A DNA stretch of 64,000 bases from Mesolinea sp040772305 (GCA_040772305.1 JAXGYK010000001.1:1488001-1552000), one strand, 5' to 3'; positions 44,172 through 54,127 are shown, counted from the stretch's first letter. Numbers and translations: made by a program. The notes: generated by a model from the letters alone, not told the origin.

Positions 44172-46268
44172 TAAGATGATTCGGGCGTCGACGACCTTGA
44201 CCCCCTTACCGTCCTCGTAAACGATCACAGGGTTAGCGTCCGACTCAGCAACTTCTTCCTTGAGGTCGTAGATCATATAGGCATAGTTTGCGAGTACTTT
44301 TGCTAAAGCTTTGCGGTCACGGGCAGTTTCGCCGCGAACACCACGCAGGATCGGAGCGCTCTTGATATCGTCCTGCATTGCTTCTGCCTCAGCTAGTGTG
44401 ATGGGGGCCACGCGGAAGGTAACATCCTTAAGCACCTCAACGAAAATGCCGCCCAAACCGAACATGACGGTGGGGCCAAAGGTATTATCGTTGACGGAAC
44501 CGACAATTACTTCCGTAGCCCAGGGAGCCATTTCCTGAACAGCAACACCGTCAATGAAAGCATCGGCCTTATAAGCCAGGCTGTTTTTCATAATGGTCTT
44601 ATAGGCTTCGCGAACACCTTTTTCGTCTTTGATATTTACTTTCACTGCACCAGCATCGCTTTTGTGCAGGATATCGGGAGAGACGATCTTCATCACGATG
44701 GGATAACCAATGCGTTCGGCAAATTCGACGGCCTCATCTTCGGAGCTTGCCAACTCTGTAGCAGTTACAGGCAGACCATAGGCTGCAAAAACCTCTTTTG
44801 CTTCCACTTCGGTAAGAGCAGTGCGGCCCTTTTCACGCGCTTTTGCAATGATGTCATGAGCTTTTTTGGAATCGACACCCTCGGGAGAGTAAGGAGCAGA
44901 ATCCCGTGCAACTGAACCACGAGCCTCATCACGCAGGGCACCTAAAGCCTTGACGGCGAGGTCGGGGGCGTTATAGCAGGGAATTCCCTGTTCTACCAAC
45001 CAGCCCATTGCCTTATCGGAGCGTTCACCGCCCACGAAACAAACCGTAACAGGTTTGTCAGTTACGCCGGAATCTTTAATTGCGCGGTGGATATGCTCTG
45101 CAATTTCGGAGGGTTCTGTAACGGCTGTTTCGCAGTATAAAACAGCAAGGCCATCTACCCAGGGGTGTGCGAATGCAAATTTTGTACTTGCGTAATACCA
45201 TTCATTACCGCCCTGTCCGGTAATATCCACTGGGTTTTTGGCCGAGCCAAACTCGGGCATATGTTTTTTGAGTTCTTCCTGAACGTCTTCGGGTGCAAAT
45301 TTCAGGGGCAAACCTACACGTTCAGCTGCATCGGTTGCAAGTACGCCAACACCGCCGCCATTTGTAATTACCAGGATGTTGTCACCACGCATCGCTGGCT
45401 GCAGGCTGAAGGCAAGGGTACGGTCAAAGAGATCGTTCAGGTCAGTTGCCTGCGAAACACCAACCTGTTTAAAGGCTGCTTCGTAGATTTTGGCAGACCC
45501 GGCCAGGGATCCGGTGTGCGATGCTGCTGCAGCAGCGCCATGCGCCGATACGCCTGATTTCAGGGCTACGATAGGCTTTTTGCATTTTCGAGCGGCTTCC
45601 ATAAAAGCAGGACCATCTTTAAGTCCTTCGATGTACAGGCTGATGCAGGTAGTATGCGGGTCATCGGTCAGATAGCTGATGAGGTCAGAGAAGTTGACAT
45701 CAGACATATTCCCGATGGAAATCATTTTGTCAAAACCAACACCACGTGAATAAGAAGCGGCATCCAGTGCAATAAGCAGCGCACCAGACTGTGAAACCAG
45801 GGTGGCGGAGCCGTTATACGGCAGGAAGGGTGCAAAGGAGGCATTCATCTGATCGCTGTTGGATAAGGTTCCGATGATGTTTGGACCCAGGATTCGCATT
45901 CCATACTGTTTTGCCGTCGCTACGAGGGCATCCTCGGTAGCATGATCGCCGACCTCAGCAAAGCCGGATGTAATGATGATGGCGCCTTTGATGCCTTTTT
46001 CACCACATTCTTTAACGACTGCCGGCACTACTTTTGCCGGAACTGTAATAACAGCGGCATCGACAACATAGGGAATGTCTTTGACAGAAGCATAGGCTTT
46101 ATGGCCTAGGATTTCTGCGTCTTTGGGGTTAATAGGGTAGATACCACCCTCATAACCGCTGTTGATCAGGTTTTGAACAACTTTGTAGCCAATCTTGTCT
46201 GGATTTGACGATGCTCCGACGATGGCAATGCTTTTTGGTTTAAGAAGTCCGGTTAAAATAGGGTCCAC
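44157..46268 (-). CDS. Acyl-CoA (acetate-CoA) synthetase, ADP-forming
   Basis: 703 residues with the fused alpha-beta layout. A CoA-binding Rossmann domain comes first (KPKSIAIVGASSNPDKIG), then succinyl-CoA-ligase-like domains with the phosphohistidine region SHTGSLAG, and an ATP-grasp domain in the last 230 residues (YPIVMKIVSPDILHKSDAGAVKVN). It makes ATP and acetate (or another acid) from acyl-CoA, ADP and phosphate, conserving energy from 2-oxoacid fermentation. An insertion sequence sits exactly at its 3' end. Confidence 0.94.
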   Translation of the reverse strand: MDPILTGLLKPKSIAIVGASSNPDKIGYKVVQNLINSGYEGGIYPINPKDAEILGHKAYASVKDIPYVVDAAVITVPAKVVPAVVKECGEKGIKGAIIITSGFAEVGDHATEDALVATAKQYGMRILGPNIIGTLSNSDQMNASFAPFLPYNGSATLVSQSGALLIALDAASYSRGVGFDKMISIGNMSDVNFSDLISYLTDDPHTTCISLYIEGLKDGPAFMEAARKCKKPIVALKSGVSAHGAAAAASHTGSLAGSAKIYEAAFKQVGVSQATDLNDLFDRTLAFSLQPAMRGDNILVITNGGGVGVLATDAAERVGLPLKFAPEDVQEELKKHMPEFGSAKNPVDITGQGGNEWYYASTKFAFAHPWVDGLAVLYCETAVTEPSEIAEHIHRAIKDSGVTDKPVTVCFVGGERSDKAMGWLVEQGIPCYNAPDLAVKALGALRDEARGSVARDSAPYSPEGVDSKKAHDIIAKAREKGRTALTEVEAKEVFAAYGLPVTATELASSEDEAVEFAERIGYPIVMKIVSPDILHKSDAGAVKVNIKDEKGVREAYKTIMKNSLAYKADAFIDGVAVQEMAPWATEVIVGSVNDNTFGPTVMFGLGGIFVEVLKDVTFRVAPITLAEAEAMQDDIKSAPILRGVRGETARDRKALAKVLANYAYMIYDLKEEVAESDANPVIVYEDGKGVKVVDARIILTKKK

Positions 46269-46892
46269 ATTTCCTCCACAATTATTTAGATTAGTAAACT
46301 ATGCAAGTATACCGTAAACCTGTTTATAATCCGAATTATCGCATTGACATCTCTATTGACATCTCTATTTAGCATTGACAAATTATCCCCAACTGGCAAT
46401 TATCCCCAATCGGAATTGGGAACCAAGACGCTTAAATAAGAAAATATCTGTGAACTATTCCATATTTATGTTAAATGCTGTAAAATGGGTTCGTTTTAAA
46501 CCCTTTCTTTGTCAAGTTTTGCAAAGACATTAGGGTAACAGATTTGTGATTTACCCTCTATCTTGAGCTCTTAAATGATCACTTAATGCAAGTTAGAGTG
46601 CGTATAGATGCTATTACGGAGTGTATACAGCTTTTGAACAATCCTTTTTTCCCTGAATACATAGGAACGATGGCATGGCAGATGACTGCGCTCGTTTCCT
46701 GCCCATTCGCCGCAAATCTTGAAAAGCTGCTGTTCTCATGCAGTTTTTTTATTTTTTTGCTTTGGGGGCTTGCCCTGGCTGGATTGCTCGCTGCCAGGTT
46801 ATAAAATAAGGAGGTGGCCTGGGAGTTAAATATATAGATTTACAACCTTAAAACAAAACTAATAAATTTATTACATTTATGAGGAGTTAATA
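46269..46892. other. Long non-coding divergent region upstream of the carrier gene
   Basis: Contains two exact 12-bp tandem units (ATTGACATCTCT at 46343-46354 and 46355-46366) followed by a third ATTGACA, then two AATTATCCCCAA units (46381 and 46398, period 17). These may be regulator sites. A 72-codon frame at 46586-46804 has no ribosome-binding site and is not called. Confidence 0.55.
46343..46409. repeat. Short tandem repeats in a promoter region
   Basis: Two back-to-back 12-bp copies of ATTGACATCTCT, a partial third (ATTGACA at 46374), then two AATTATCCCCAA copies 17 bp apart. Confidence 0.75.
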
Positions 46893-48308
46893 ATGTCCGC
46901 AGCTGAAGAAAAAGTAACAAAGAAGCGCAAAGAAGTTAAAGTACCACATGTTTGGACAATTATTTTTCTTATCCTGATTGTGGCAGGAATATTAACCTAC
47001 GTGATTCCCTCTGGTAAATATGAGCGTGTTGAATTTGAAGGGCGTCAGGTTATCGACCCTGAATCCTTCCACTATGTGGAACAAACCCCAGTACCTCCCC
47101 TGCAATGGGTTACTTCCATTGTGGATGGTCTTAAGGAGTCTATGCCGATTATGGCGATGGTTTGGATAACTATCTCGGCAACCGCGATATATACTGAAAG
47201 CGGCACCTTATATAAGATTGTAGGTGCTATTCTCAGGGCCTTTAAGGGGAATTATAAATTTGTGTTCATTGCCCTAATGGCTTTCTTTGCGGTACGGGGC
47301 GGTATGGGCGCTTTTGAAATGCATATCGGTTTTGTGCCGATGACTATCGCTCTGGCGCTGGCTATGGGCTTTGATGTGATGACCGGTCTGGCGATCACAA
47401 TGGTTCCAACCTTTGTGGGTTTCAACTACGGGCCCTTGAATGTCTATACCGTGGCTGTCGCCCAGGGTATTGCCGGCCTGCCGATCTACTCTGCTATGGC
47501 CTTCCGTGTGGTGCTTTGGCTGGCCTTGATCGCTATGGCATTCTTCTTTGTGCTGCGCTACGCTGACAAGGTAAAGAAGGATCCATCGGCCAGTGTCAGC
47601 GGATTTGTGAATCCGATCGCAACCCCCGTCGACATCGAGACTTATCAGGATCAGGAGATGAACACCCGGGATAAGATCAATACCGTCCTGCTTTTGGTTA
47701 CGATCGTCTTGCAGGTGGTTGGTCCTTTGAGCTGGAAATGGGGCTTTGGTGAGTTCTCTGCCCTGTGGCTGCTTTCGGGTATTGCTGCCGGTTTGGTTGC
47801 TGGCTATGACAACCACAAGATTGCCAATGTGATGAGCGACGCAAGCGCTGCGATCTTCGCCGGCGTGATCTGCGTTGGCCTGGCCCGCGCTGTCTCGGTA
47901 GTTCTGACCAAGGGCAACATTATTGATACGATCATTTATGCCCTTTCGCAGCCTTTGCAGAAGATCCCGCAGGGCCTCACCGCAATCGGCATGTACCTGG
48001 TGAACTCGATGATTAACTTCTTTGTACCTTCCGGTTCCGGCCAGGCGACGGTTACCATGCCCATTATGGCACCTTTGGCCGACGTGATTGGGCTTACACG
48101 CCAAACTGCAGTGATGGCCTTCCAGTTGGGTGATGGTTTCTCGAACCTGTTCCTGCCCACGACCGCAGCCATCTTCATGTACATTGGTGTGGCTAAAGTG
48201 GATTACCCCACCTATCTCAAGTGGATTCGCCCCCTGGCTGCCGGTTTCTGGATTATCGGTGCGATCGGCCTGATCATTGCCACTATTACTCGCTTAGGAC
48301 CCTTCTAA
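46893..48308 (+). CDS. YfcC-type membrane carrier
   Basis: 471 residues, about 12 hydrophobic helices, start of VPHVWTIIFLILIVAGILTYVIPSG as in the YfcC/DcuC-related family (C4-dicarboxylate anaerobic carrier fold, including arginine/ornithine-type antiporters). The conserved segments FVPSGSGQATVTMPIMAPLAD and QLGDGFSNLFLPTTA are present. The substrate is unknown; the next gene, a dipeptidase-like amidohydrolase, suggests amino acids or small peptides. GAGGAG precedes the ATG by 7 nt. Confidence 0.88.
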   Translation: MSAAEEKVTKKRKEVKVPHVWTIIFLILIVAGILTYVIPSGKYERVEFEGRQVIDPESFHYVEQTPVPPLQWVTSIVDGLKESMPIMAMVWITISATAIYTESGTLYKIVGAILRAFKGNYKFVFIALMAFFAVRGGMGAFEMHIGFVPMTIALALAMGFDVMTGLAITMVPTFVGFNYGPLNVYTVAVAQGIAGLPIYSAMAFRVVLWLALIAMAFFFVLRYADKVKKDPSASVSGFVNPIATPVDIETYQDQEMNTRDKINTVLLLVTIVLQVVGPLSWKWGFGEFSALWLLSGIAAGLVAGYDNHKIANVMSDASAAIFAGVICVGLARAVSVVLTKGNIIDTIIYALSQPLQKIPQGLTAIGMYLVNSMINFFVPSGSGQATVTMPIMAPLADVIGLTRQTAVMAFQLGDGFSNLFLPTTAAIFMYIGVAKVDYPTYLKWIRPLAAGFWIIGAIGLIIATITRLGPF

Positions 48309-48358
48309 GCCAATTAGTCAACTAAGAGGATTGGAAAGCAATCAGAAAGGAAGAAAAT

Positions 48359-49552
48359 ATGCAAAGTAAAGACGAGAAAATTAGAAACCGCTACCTTAAG
48401 AATGTTACTTATCTGGATGTCAGGAACGGAACCTGGCAAGGTCCCACCAACATCCTGGTGCAGGACGGCGTGATCAAGAGCATCGGTGAAGAAGCAGCAC
48501 CTGAAGGTTTTCCGGTACTGGATTGCACTGGTTTATATGTGACACCTGGTCTCACCGATATGCATGTGCATATCATCTGGGCGGGTGAAACCCTGGACCC
48601 GGTACGCACGATGCTGGATGACGGCGCCTATAAAACCATCCTGAAGGGTGTGTTCAACGCCCAAAGCACACTGGCTAAAGGTATTACCACCATCCGGGAT
48701 GTGGGTTCAATGGACGACATGGACTTTGACCTGGCCGAGATCTTTGAGGAAGGCGTGCTGCTTGGCCCAAACATTGTGCCCTGCGGCCGGATTTTGCAAT
48801 GCACTGGCGGCCATGTGCCGGATCTGGGAATTATTGCTGATTCGCCTGATGAAATCAAACGCAGCATCCGCTATCTAAAGAGTCGGGGTGGTCATTGGGT
48901 AAAAATAGCCGCTACCGGCGGTGCCTTTGGCCCTGAGGAAATTGGCCCTGTGCTCTATGATGAGCAGGAATTGCAGCTTATTGTTGACACTGCCCATAGC
49001 CTTAACATGAAGGTGTGTGCCCACGCACTTTCGAAGGTTGGTATTGATCAGTGTATCCATACTGGTGTGGACTGCATCGAACATGGTGCAGTGATTGATG
49101 AGGCTGGGATGGATATGATGATTGAGAAAGGGCTGACCTATATTCCCACGCTGACGATCTACCGGGTACTGGCTAATAGTGGCGACAAACTGGCTGCAAA
49201 TGTGGTCGAAAAGTCTATTATGGTTACTGCACAGCAGAAAGAAACCTTCCAGCTGGCGCTAAAGAAGGGAGTGCGCATTGCCCTGGGTACTGACGCTGGT
49301 TCGGTTGTCTTCGGCCCGCACCCCAACGTGCATAACGAGATGAAGATGATGCACGAGTATGGGATGCCGATAGCAGATGTAATCAAATCTGCAACGATTA
49401 CTCCGGCAGAAGTGCTTGGAGATGAGCGGATCGGCAGCGTTGATGTGGGAAAGCGTGCAGACTTGGTTGGTTTGCGCAGTAATCCCTTGGACTCACTGGA
49501 TGCCTTTGAGGAAATTGAATTCGTTTTGAAAGACGGACGCCGCGCAGTTTAA
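48359..49552 (+). CDS. Metal-dependent amidohydrolase (Xaa-dipeptidase-like)
   Basis: 397 residues of the amidohydrolase superfamily: metal ligands in TDMHVHIIW, the bridging Lys candidate in HWVKIAATGG, His in VCAHALS and IEHGAV, and the catalytic Asp in LGTDAGSVVFGPH. It resembles the imidazolonepropionase-like Xaa-Pro/Xaa-Arg dipeptidase branch. The gene begins 50 nt after the carrier and shares its direction, so import and hydrolysis of a peptide or amide are plausibly coupled. Confidence 0.86.
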   Translation: MQSKDEKIRNRYLKNVTYLDVRNGTWQGPTNILVQDGVIKSIGEEAAPEGFPVLDCTGLYVTPGLTDMHVHIIWAGETLDPVRTMLDDGAYKTILKGVFNAQSTLAKGITTIRDVGSMDDMDFDLAEIFEEGVLLGPNIVPCGRILQCTGGHVPDLGIIADSPDEIKRSIRYLKSRGGHWVKIAATGGAFGPEEIGPVLYDEQELQLIVDTAHSLNMKVCAHALSKVGIDQCIHTGVDCIEHGAVIDEAGMDMMIEKGLTYIPTLTIYRVLANSGDKLAANVVEKSIMVTAQQKETFQLALKKGVRIALGTDAGSVVFGPHPNVHNEMKMMHEYGMPIADVIKSATITPAEVLGDERIGSVDVGKRADLVGLRSNPLDSLDAFEEIEFVLKDGRRAV

Positions 49553-49572
49553 TTACATAAGATTTATGAAGG

Positions 49573-49600
49573 CAGGCGTGCTGTAAAGTGCGCCTGTTTT
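49573..49600 (+). terminator. Terminator after the amidohydrolase gene
   Basis: CAGGCG (49573-49578) pairs with CGCCTG (49591-49596), followed by TTTT. Confidence 0.7.
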
Positions 49601-49699
49601 CATATCTTGGCCTGCCTGATAATACCGAAATTGTCGAATTCAGCCCCCAGACCTCGAGTGTTGGCTATAATTTCCTACAATTGACGAAGGAGAATAATA

Positions 49700-50602
49700 A
49701 TGTCTGAACTAAGAATAGGTTATATTGGCCTAGGTTTAATGGGCAAACCGATGGCCCGCAATATCATGCAGGCCGGATATGCCATGACGGTATGGAATCG
49801 CAGTCCTGAGAAATGTGCTGACTTAGCAGCTTTAGGCGCTAAGGTAGCGTCCAGTCCGGCAGAAGTGGCAAGAAATTCTGATGTAGTCATTACGAATGTG
49901 AGTGATACACCGGATGTGTTGGCGGTTACCTTGGGCGAAAAGGGCGTGATCAATGGCGTGCGCGAAGGCATGATCGTAATTGATAATTCGACCATCAAGC
50001 CCGCTGCCAGCCGGGAGATCTATGAGGCTTTCAAAGCTAAAGGGGTGTCCTATCTGGACGCTCCTGTATCTGGCGGAACCTTGGGTGCCGAAAATGGCAC
50101 ACTGACGATTATGGTTGGGGGTGACCCCGAAGCTTTGGAAAAGGTAATGCCTGTGCTGCAGGCAATGGGGAAAACCATCACCCATGTGGGTGCAAGCGGT
50201 ACAGGGCAAATCGCCAAGGCTGCCAATCAGATTATGGTGGCGGCTCAAATGGTGGCAGAGGCGGAACTATTGGTATTTGCCCAAAAAGCAGGTGCCGATC
50301 CTGTAAAGGTGATTGAAGCCATTAAAGCCGGCGCTGCCCAGTGCTGGACCTTAGATGTGAAGCCGCAGCGTCTTTTGGCAGGCAACCGTACACCGGGCTT
50401 TAAAGCCAGTTTGCAGGCCAAAGATATGAATATTGTGATGGAAACTGCACGCGAGTACTTGGTAGGCCTTCCTGCTACGGCAGTAAATGCACAGCTCTTT
50501 AATGGGATGGTAGCAAATGGAGAGGGCGACCTGGACAACAGTGCGGTGGTTGGGATGATCGAACGTATGAGCAATACCACTTTAGACACCCCATTGGCTT
50601 AA
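49700..50602 (+). CDS. 3-hydroxyisobutyrate dehydrogenase family protein (GarR-like)
   Basis: 300 residues. NAD(P)-binding IGYIGLGLMGKPMARNIMQAGY, substrate motif DAPVSGGTLGAENGTLTIMVGG and the catalytic Lys in GQIAKAANQIMVA. The family includes tartronate-semialdehyde reductase and 3-hydroxyisobutyrate dehydrogenase; the substrate cannot be settled from this sequence. AAGGAG lies 8 nt before the ATG and TATAAT at 49667-49672 upstream. Confidence 0.88.
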   Translation: MSELRIGYIGLGLMGKPMARNIMQAGYAMTVWNRSPEKCADLAALGAKVASSPAEVARNSDVVITNVSDTPDVLAVTLGEKGVINGVREGMIVIDNSTIKPAASREIYEAFKAKGVSYLDAPVSGGTLGAENGTLTIMVGGDPEALEKVMPVLQAMGKTITHVGASGTGQIAKAANQIMVAAQMVAEAELLVFAQKAGADPVKVIEAIKAGAAQCWTLDVKPQRLLAGNRTPGFKASLQAKDMNIVMETAREYLVGLPATAVNAQLFNGMVANGEGDLDNSAVVGMIERMSNTTLDTPLA

Positions 50603-50635
50603 TATCAGCCGGTAAATAAACATAGACAAAAATTT

Positions 50636-50661
50636 TATAGGCCCCGCAAGGGGTCTATAAT
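50636..50661 (+). promoter_or_regulatory. Hairpin overlapping the -10 box of apgM
   Basis: TATAG-G-CCCC, GCAA loop, GGGG-T-CTATA (50636-50659) forms a stem whose 3' arm contains TATAAT (50656-50661). It could end the garR-like transcript and lies at the start of apgM transcription. Confidence 0.55.
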
Positions 50662-50693
50662 TATCTCTGTGAAATAATTCTCCGGAGGTTACT

Positions 50694-51905
50694 ATGGATT
50701 TTGATTTTCTGAAGCCCTTGTTGAAAGAAGAGGCCAAAGGAAAAGTTGTTTTGCTTGTATTGGATGGCTTAGGGGGATTACCAATGACTCCAGAAGGCAA
50801 AACGGAATTGGAAACAGCACATACTCCCAATATGGATGCCTTGGCAGCAAAGTCGGCCTTGGGTCTGCATCATACAGTGCCATTTGGGATTACACCGGGT
50901 AGCGGGCAAGCCCATTTAGCCCTTTTTGGCTATGACCCGGTTAAGTATGTGATTGGCCGCGGGGTTCTAAGTGCCCTGGGTGTTGATTTTGACCTGGGTC
51001 CCAACGATGTTGCTGCCCGGGGCAACTTTTGCACCGTAGATGAAAACGGAATCATCACTGACCGCCGTGCTGGACGCATTCCAAGTGAAACCGGTGAAAA
51101 ACTCTGCCGGATGCTCCAGGAAAATGTGAAGCTTCCAGGTGTTGAGCTGTTTGTAACGCTGGAAAAGGAATACCGTTTTGTACTGGTTTTACGTGGTGAA
51201 GGTTTGAGCGGTGAAGTTTCTGATACGGACCCCCAGACCATTGGCAAGCATGCGCATGAGGCAGTTGCCAGTGCAGCTGAGGGTGAAAAAACCGCTGCTC
51301 TGGTCCGAGAGTTTGTGCGGCAGGGGAACGAGATCTTAAAAGACCAGGCGCCTGCCAACAGTTTTGTCTTGCGAGGTTTTGCAGCAATGCCCGATTGGCC
51401 CAAGTTCAATACTGTTTGGGGGGTAAACAGTGTGGCCATTGCGATGTACCCGATGTATCGGGGAGTGGCCAAGGTAGTAGGTATGACAGTATTACCGCCT
51501 GCCGAATCCATGTCACACGAAATAACCATGCTGGAAGAAAACTGGGATCAATATGATTTCTTTTTTGTGCACATTAAAAAGACGGATAGCTACGGCGAGG
51601 ACGGAAACTTCGATGGCAAGGTTCACGTGATAGAGGAAGTGGATGAACTGCTGCCGCGCATTCTTGCCCTGGAACCAGCGGCTTTGGTGATTACCGGAGA
51701 CCATAGTACTCCGGCGAAAATGAAGAGCCATAGCTGGCATCCCATTCCTGTAATGATTTACTCGCCTCAAGCACGGCCGGATGGTGTAATGAGTTTTGGA
51801 GAGCGGGCTTGCCTTGGAGGCAGTTTAGGAACCCGATTTGAATCGACCGATATTATGCCCTATGCGCTTGCACATGCACAGCGCTTGGAAAAGTTTGGAG
51901 CTTAA
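50694..51905 (+). CDS. apgM: 2,3-bisphosphoglycerate-independent phosphoglycerate mutase, archaeal-type
   Basis: 403 residues, ApgM family. VLLVLDGLGGLP carries the first metal Asp, TPGSGQAHLALFGYDP the nucleophilic Ser and DHSTPAKMKSHSWHPIPVMIY the second metal site. It interconverts 3- and 2-phosphoglycerate. CGGAGG lies 6 nt before the ATG. This family, rather than GpmI, is common in Chloroflexota and archaea. Confidence 0.94.
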   Translation: MDFDFLKPLLKEEAKGKVVLLVLDGLGGLPMTPEGKTELETAHTPNMDALAAKSALGLHHTVPFGITPGSGQAHLALFGYDPVKYVIGRGVLSALGVDFDLGPNDVAARGNFCTVDENGIITDRRAGRIPSETGEKLCRMLQENVKLPGVELFVTLEKEYRFVLVLRGEGLSGEVSDTDPQTIGKHAHEAVASAAEGEKTAALVREFVRQGNEILKDQAPANSFVLRGFAAMPDWPKFNTVWGVNSVAIAMYPMYRGVAKVVGMTVLPPAESMSHEITMLEENWDQYDFFFVHIKKTDSYGEDGNFDGKVHVIEEVDELLPRILALEPAALVITGDHSTPAKMKSHSWHPIPVMIYSPQARPDGVMSFGERACLGGSLGTRFESTDIMPYALAHAQRLEKFGA

Positions 51906-51931
51906 ACCCCGTAGCGTCTTTAAAAATTTAG

Positions 51932-51965
51932 GGCAGGCCTGCATTTTGGGGGCCTGCCTTTTTTG
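51932..51965 (+). terminator. Terminator after apgM
   Basis: GGCAGGCC (51932-51939) pairs with GGCCTGCC (51951-51958), followed by TTTTTT. Confidence 0.88.
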
Positions 51966-52064
51966 TTATATATCGATTCCCAAGGAAATGGGAAGGGCAG
52001 GCTTAGAACAAGAAACGTTACAATTAGATGTCAGAAATCACTGAAACGGAGATGATGAATAGCT

Positions 52065-53219
52065 ATGAATTGGTCAATTCTCCTACCCGTTGTCTTAGTA
52101 CTGGCTGTGTTTTTGTGCCTGGCTCGTTTTCTGCGGGCACCATGGATGACTCAGGCATTGTTGGTATTTTTGGCCGTGGCGGTTTACCTGATTTGGAATA
52201 CAGTAGATACTCCCTGGCAAAAACTAGGGATAGCACTGGTAGGCTTGGTCTTTGGATTGGGAACAGTTTATTTTGGACGCGAGGATCTTAAGGTTTCCTT
52301 CAAAGCGACACTTTTTAAGGGTTTTCTGCGGAAGGCGATGCGGGGTCAGTTCGAGGCCTTGATTACTGGCGAAACAAAGTTTGTCGAAAAACCCTGGCAT
52401 GCTCCCGAAGGTATCTTGCACCAAGTAGTCAGCCTGCCTGAAGCAAAGCTGGAATGGATTAAACCAAAAAGCGGTCAAAGCAAAAAAGTACTATATTACC
52501 TGCACGGTGGAGCTTACGTGGCTGGTATTTACAACCTGTATCGAGACTATGCTTGCAGGCTTTCTGCTGCATTTGGAGGCTGTAGCGTTGCACTTTTGGA
52601 CTACCGCCTTGCACCTGAGTATGGCTTTCCCAAACAATTAGAAGATGCCTTGGCTGGTTATGAATTGTTACTTGATCAAGGTTATAAACCTGAGGATATT
52701 GTGGTGGGAGGGGATAGTGCCGGAGGAAATTTATGCCTGGTACTGCCCTTAAAACTGCGCGAATTAGAGATGCCGATGCCGCATGCTGTGTTTGCTCTTT
52801 CCCCTTTGGCAGATATGAGCGGTTACAGTCCCAGTATACACAGTAATTTGTCCAGCGATATTATTCTGGGACCAGGGCTGGCAAAACTGGCTGGAAAAGC
52901 AGTGCGTATGATTCCACCCAATTTCATCGCAGAAGACCGAAGCGAAGAAGCTTTGGTTTCACCGGTTTTTGCTGATTTTAAGGGTTTTCCCCCTTTGCTT
53001 TTACAAGTAGGCGAGGATGAGGTGCTGCGCTACGAAAGCGAGGCTGTTTATCATCAGGCAAGGCGGGCAGGTGTAAATGTGCACCTGGAAGTGTATCGCG
53101 GCATGTTCCATGTTTTTCATATCCACCGACTTCCGGAGGCTACGCAGGCTATTGAGCGGATTGCCAGATTTGTGGAGGATCCGAGTTATTACGGAGAGCC
53201 GACTTCCCAATTGCTTTGA
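52065..53219 (+). CDS. Membrane-anchored alpha/beta hydrolase (HSL-type esterase)
   Basis: 384 residues. Three hydrophobic helices fill about residues 3-70, then a hormone-sensitive-lipase-type catalytic domain. The oxyanion motif is YLHGGAYVAG, the nucleophile is in GGDSAGGN, the Asp is near VGEDEVLR and the His is in FHVFHIH. Acts on short acyl esters in this family; the natural substrate is unknown. The membrane anchor is unusual for the HSL group. Confidence 0.87.
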   Translation: MNWSILLPVVLVLAVFLCLARFLRAPWMTQALLVFLAVAVYLIWNTVDTPWQKLGIALVGLVFGLGTVYFGREDLKVSFKATLFKGFLRKAMRGQFEALITGETKFVEKPWHAPEGILHQVVSLPEAKLEWIKPKSGQSKKVLYYLHGGAYVAGIYNLYRDYACRLSAAFGGCSVALLDYRLAPEYGFPKQLEDALAGYELLLDQGYKPEDIVVGGDSAGGNLCLVLPLKLRELEMPMPHAVFALSPLADMSGYSPSIHSNLSSDIILGPGLAKLAGKAVRMIPPNFIAEDRSEEALVSPVFADFKGFPPLLLQVGEDEVLRYESEAVYHQARRAGVNVHLEVYRGMFHVFHIHRLPEATQAIERIARFVEDPSYYGEPTSQLL

Positions 53220-53257
53220 AATAATGGAACCTAGATTGCCTAAGGAACGTTAATAAC

Positions 53258-54127
53258 TTGAGGTATATGATGCAAAACAAAGTTTTCAAGGTCCTTCTTT
53301 GTTTTCTGGTTCTTGGTTTGGCTGCCTGTGTGGGGACTCCAAAAGTTCCGGCTGTTCCAGCTGAACCTACAACGATCCCCGTGGTTTCGGATGTCCATCC
53401 TGAACCGGATAGGAGTTTGACAGCGTTTGAGCAAACGGTTTTGGATTCCGGTTTGACTATTGAGCGCTATGCCTTACTGAGCAGCGGTTTTCATGATGTC
53501 CAGTACGAGATGCGGCCGCAATTCCTGGAAGGTGATTTGGCTCAGGTTCAAATGCGGCACATAAGCGAACGGGAAGCACGTTTTGCTCCGTTGAATGATG
53601 TGCTCACATTGCCTAACGGCAGCGCCGTGAATGTTGAAGAAATTCCGAGTTCTACGGTGGATTCTTCCAGCAGGGTTGTGGTAACTGTAGCGGGAAAGCT
53701 GCTTTTCCAGGTTGAAACCGGCCCCAGCTTTGTTCGAGGACCTTTTGAAAGATTGATCAGTATTGGCGATAGCTGGTTTCTTGAGCTTGTAAAAACCATT
53801 CCGGATCAAAAGGATCCTAATGGTCCCATACGTTACGGAGGCATGGTTTATCAAGAAGCGCTGGATCTCAATGCAGAATACGGATACCGTGAAAGCTTCG
53901 GCATTCAGAGTTTGGCGGGAAAGGTCTTCTACTTCTTTGACCGCGATGGTCGTATTGGTATTAGCTACGATGGGCAGGAGACAGATTTGGGCCTTACGGA
54001 GGTTTATCACTACAATTGCTGCAGCCCTGCCTGGTATAACCCACGTGCGCATCCGGATATGGTGAGTTTTTATGGAAGGGCTGACGATCAGGAATACTAT
54101 TTTGAGATAGGTGTCTTTAAAGACTAG
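53258..54127 (+). CDS. Putative lipoprotein of unknown function
   Basis: 289 residues from TTG 53258 or about 285 from ATG 53270 (GAGGT 5 nt upstream). A lipobox LGLAAC follows the signal helix (about 12-28), then a Pro/Thr/Val-rich spacer. The mature domain is beta-rich, with repeated acidic patches and a Cys-Cys pair in YNCCSPAWYNP. I do not recognise a family. Confidence 0.75.
   Translation: MRYMMQNKVFKVLLCFLVLGLAACVGTPKVPAVPAEPTTIPVVSDVHPEPDRSLTAFEQTVLDSGLTIERYALLSSGFHDVQYEMRPQFLEGDLAQVQMRHISEREARFAPLNDVLTLPNGSAVNVEEIPSSTVDSSSRVVVTVAGKLLFQVETGPSFVRGPFERLISIGDSWFLELVKTIPDQKDPNGPIRYGGMVYQEALDLNAEYGYRESFGIQSLAGKVFYFFDRDGRIGISYDGQETDLGLTEVYHYNCCSPAWYNPRAHPDMVSFYGRADDQEYYFEIGVFKD

Noticed and set aside
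46586..46804. 72-codon open frame in the carrier leader
   Set aside because: No ribosome-binding site, no recognisable protein and a composition like the surrounding non-coding DNA.
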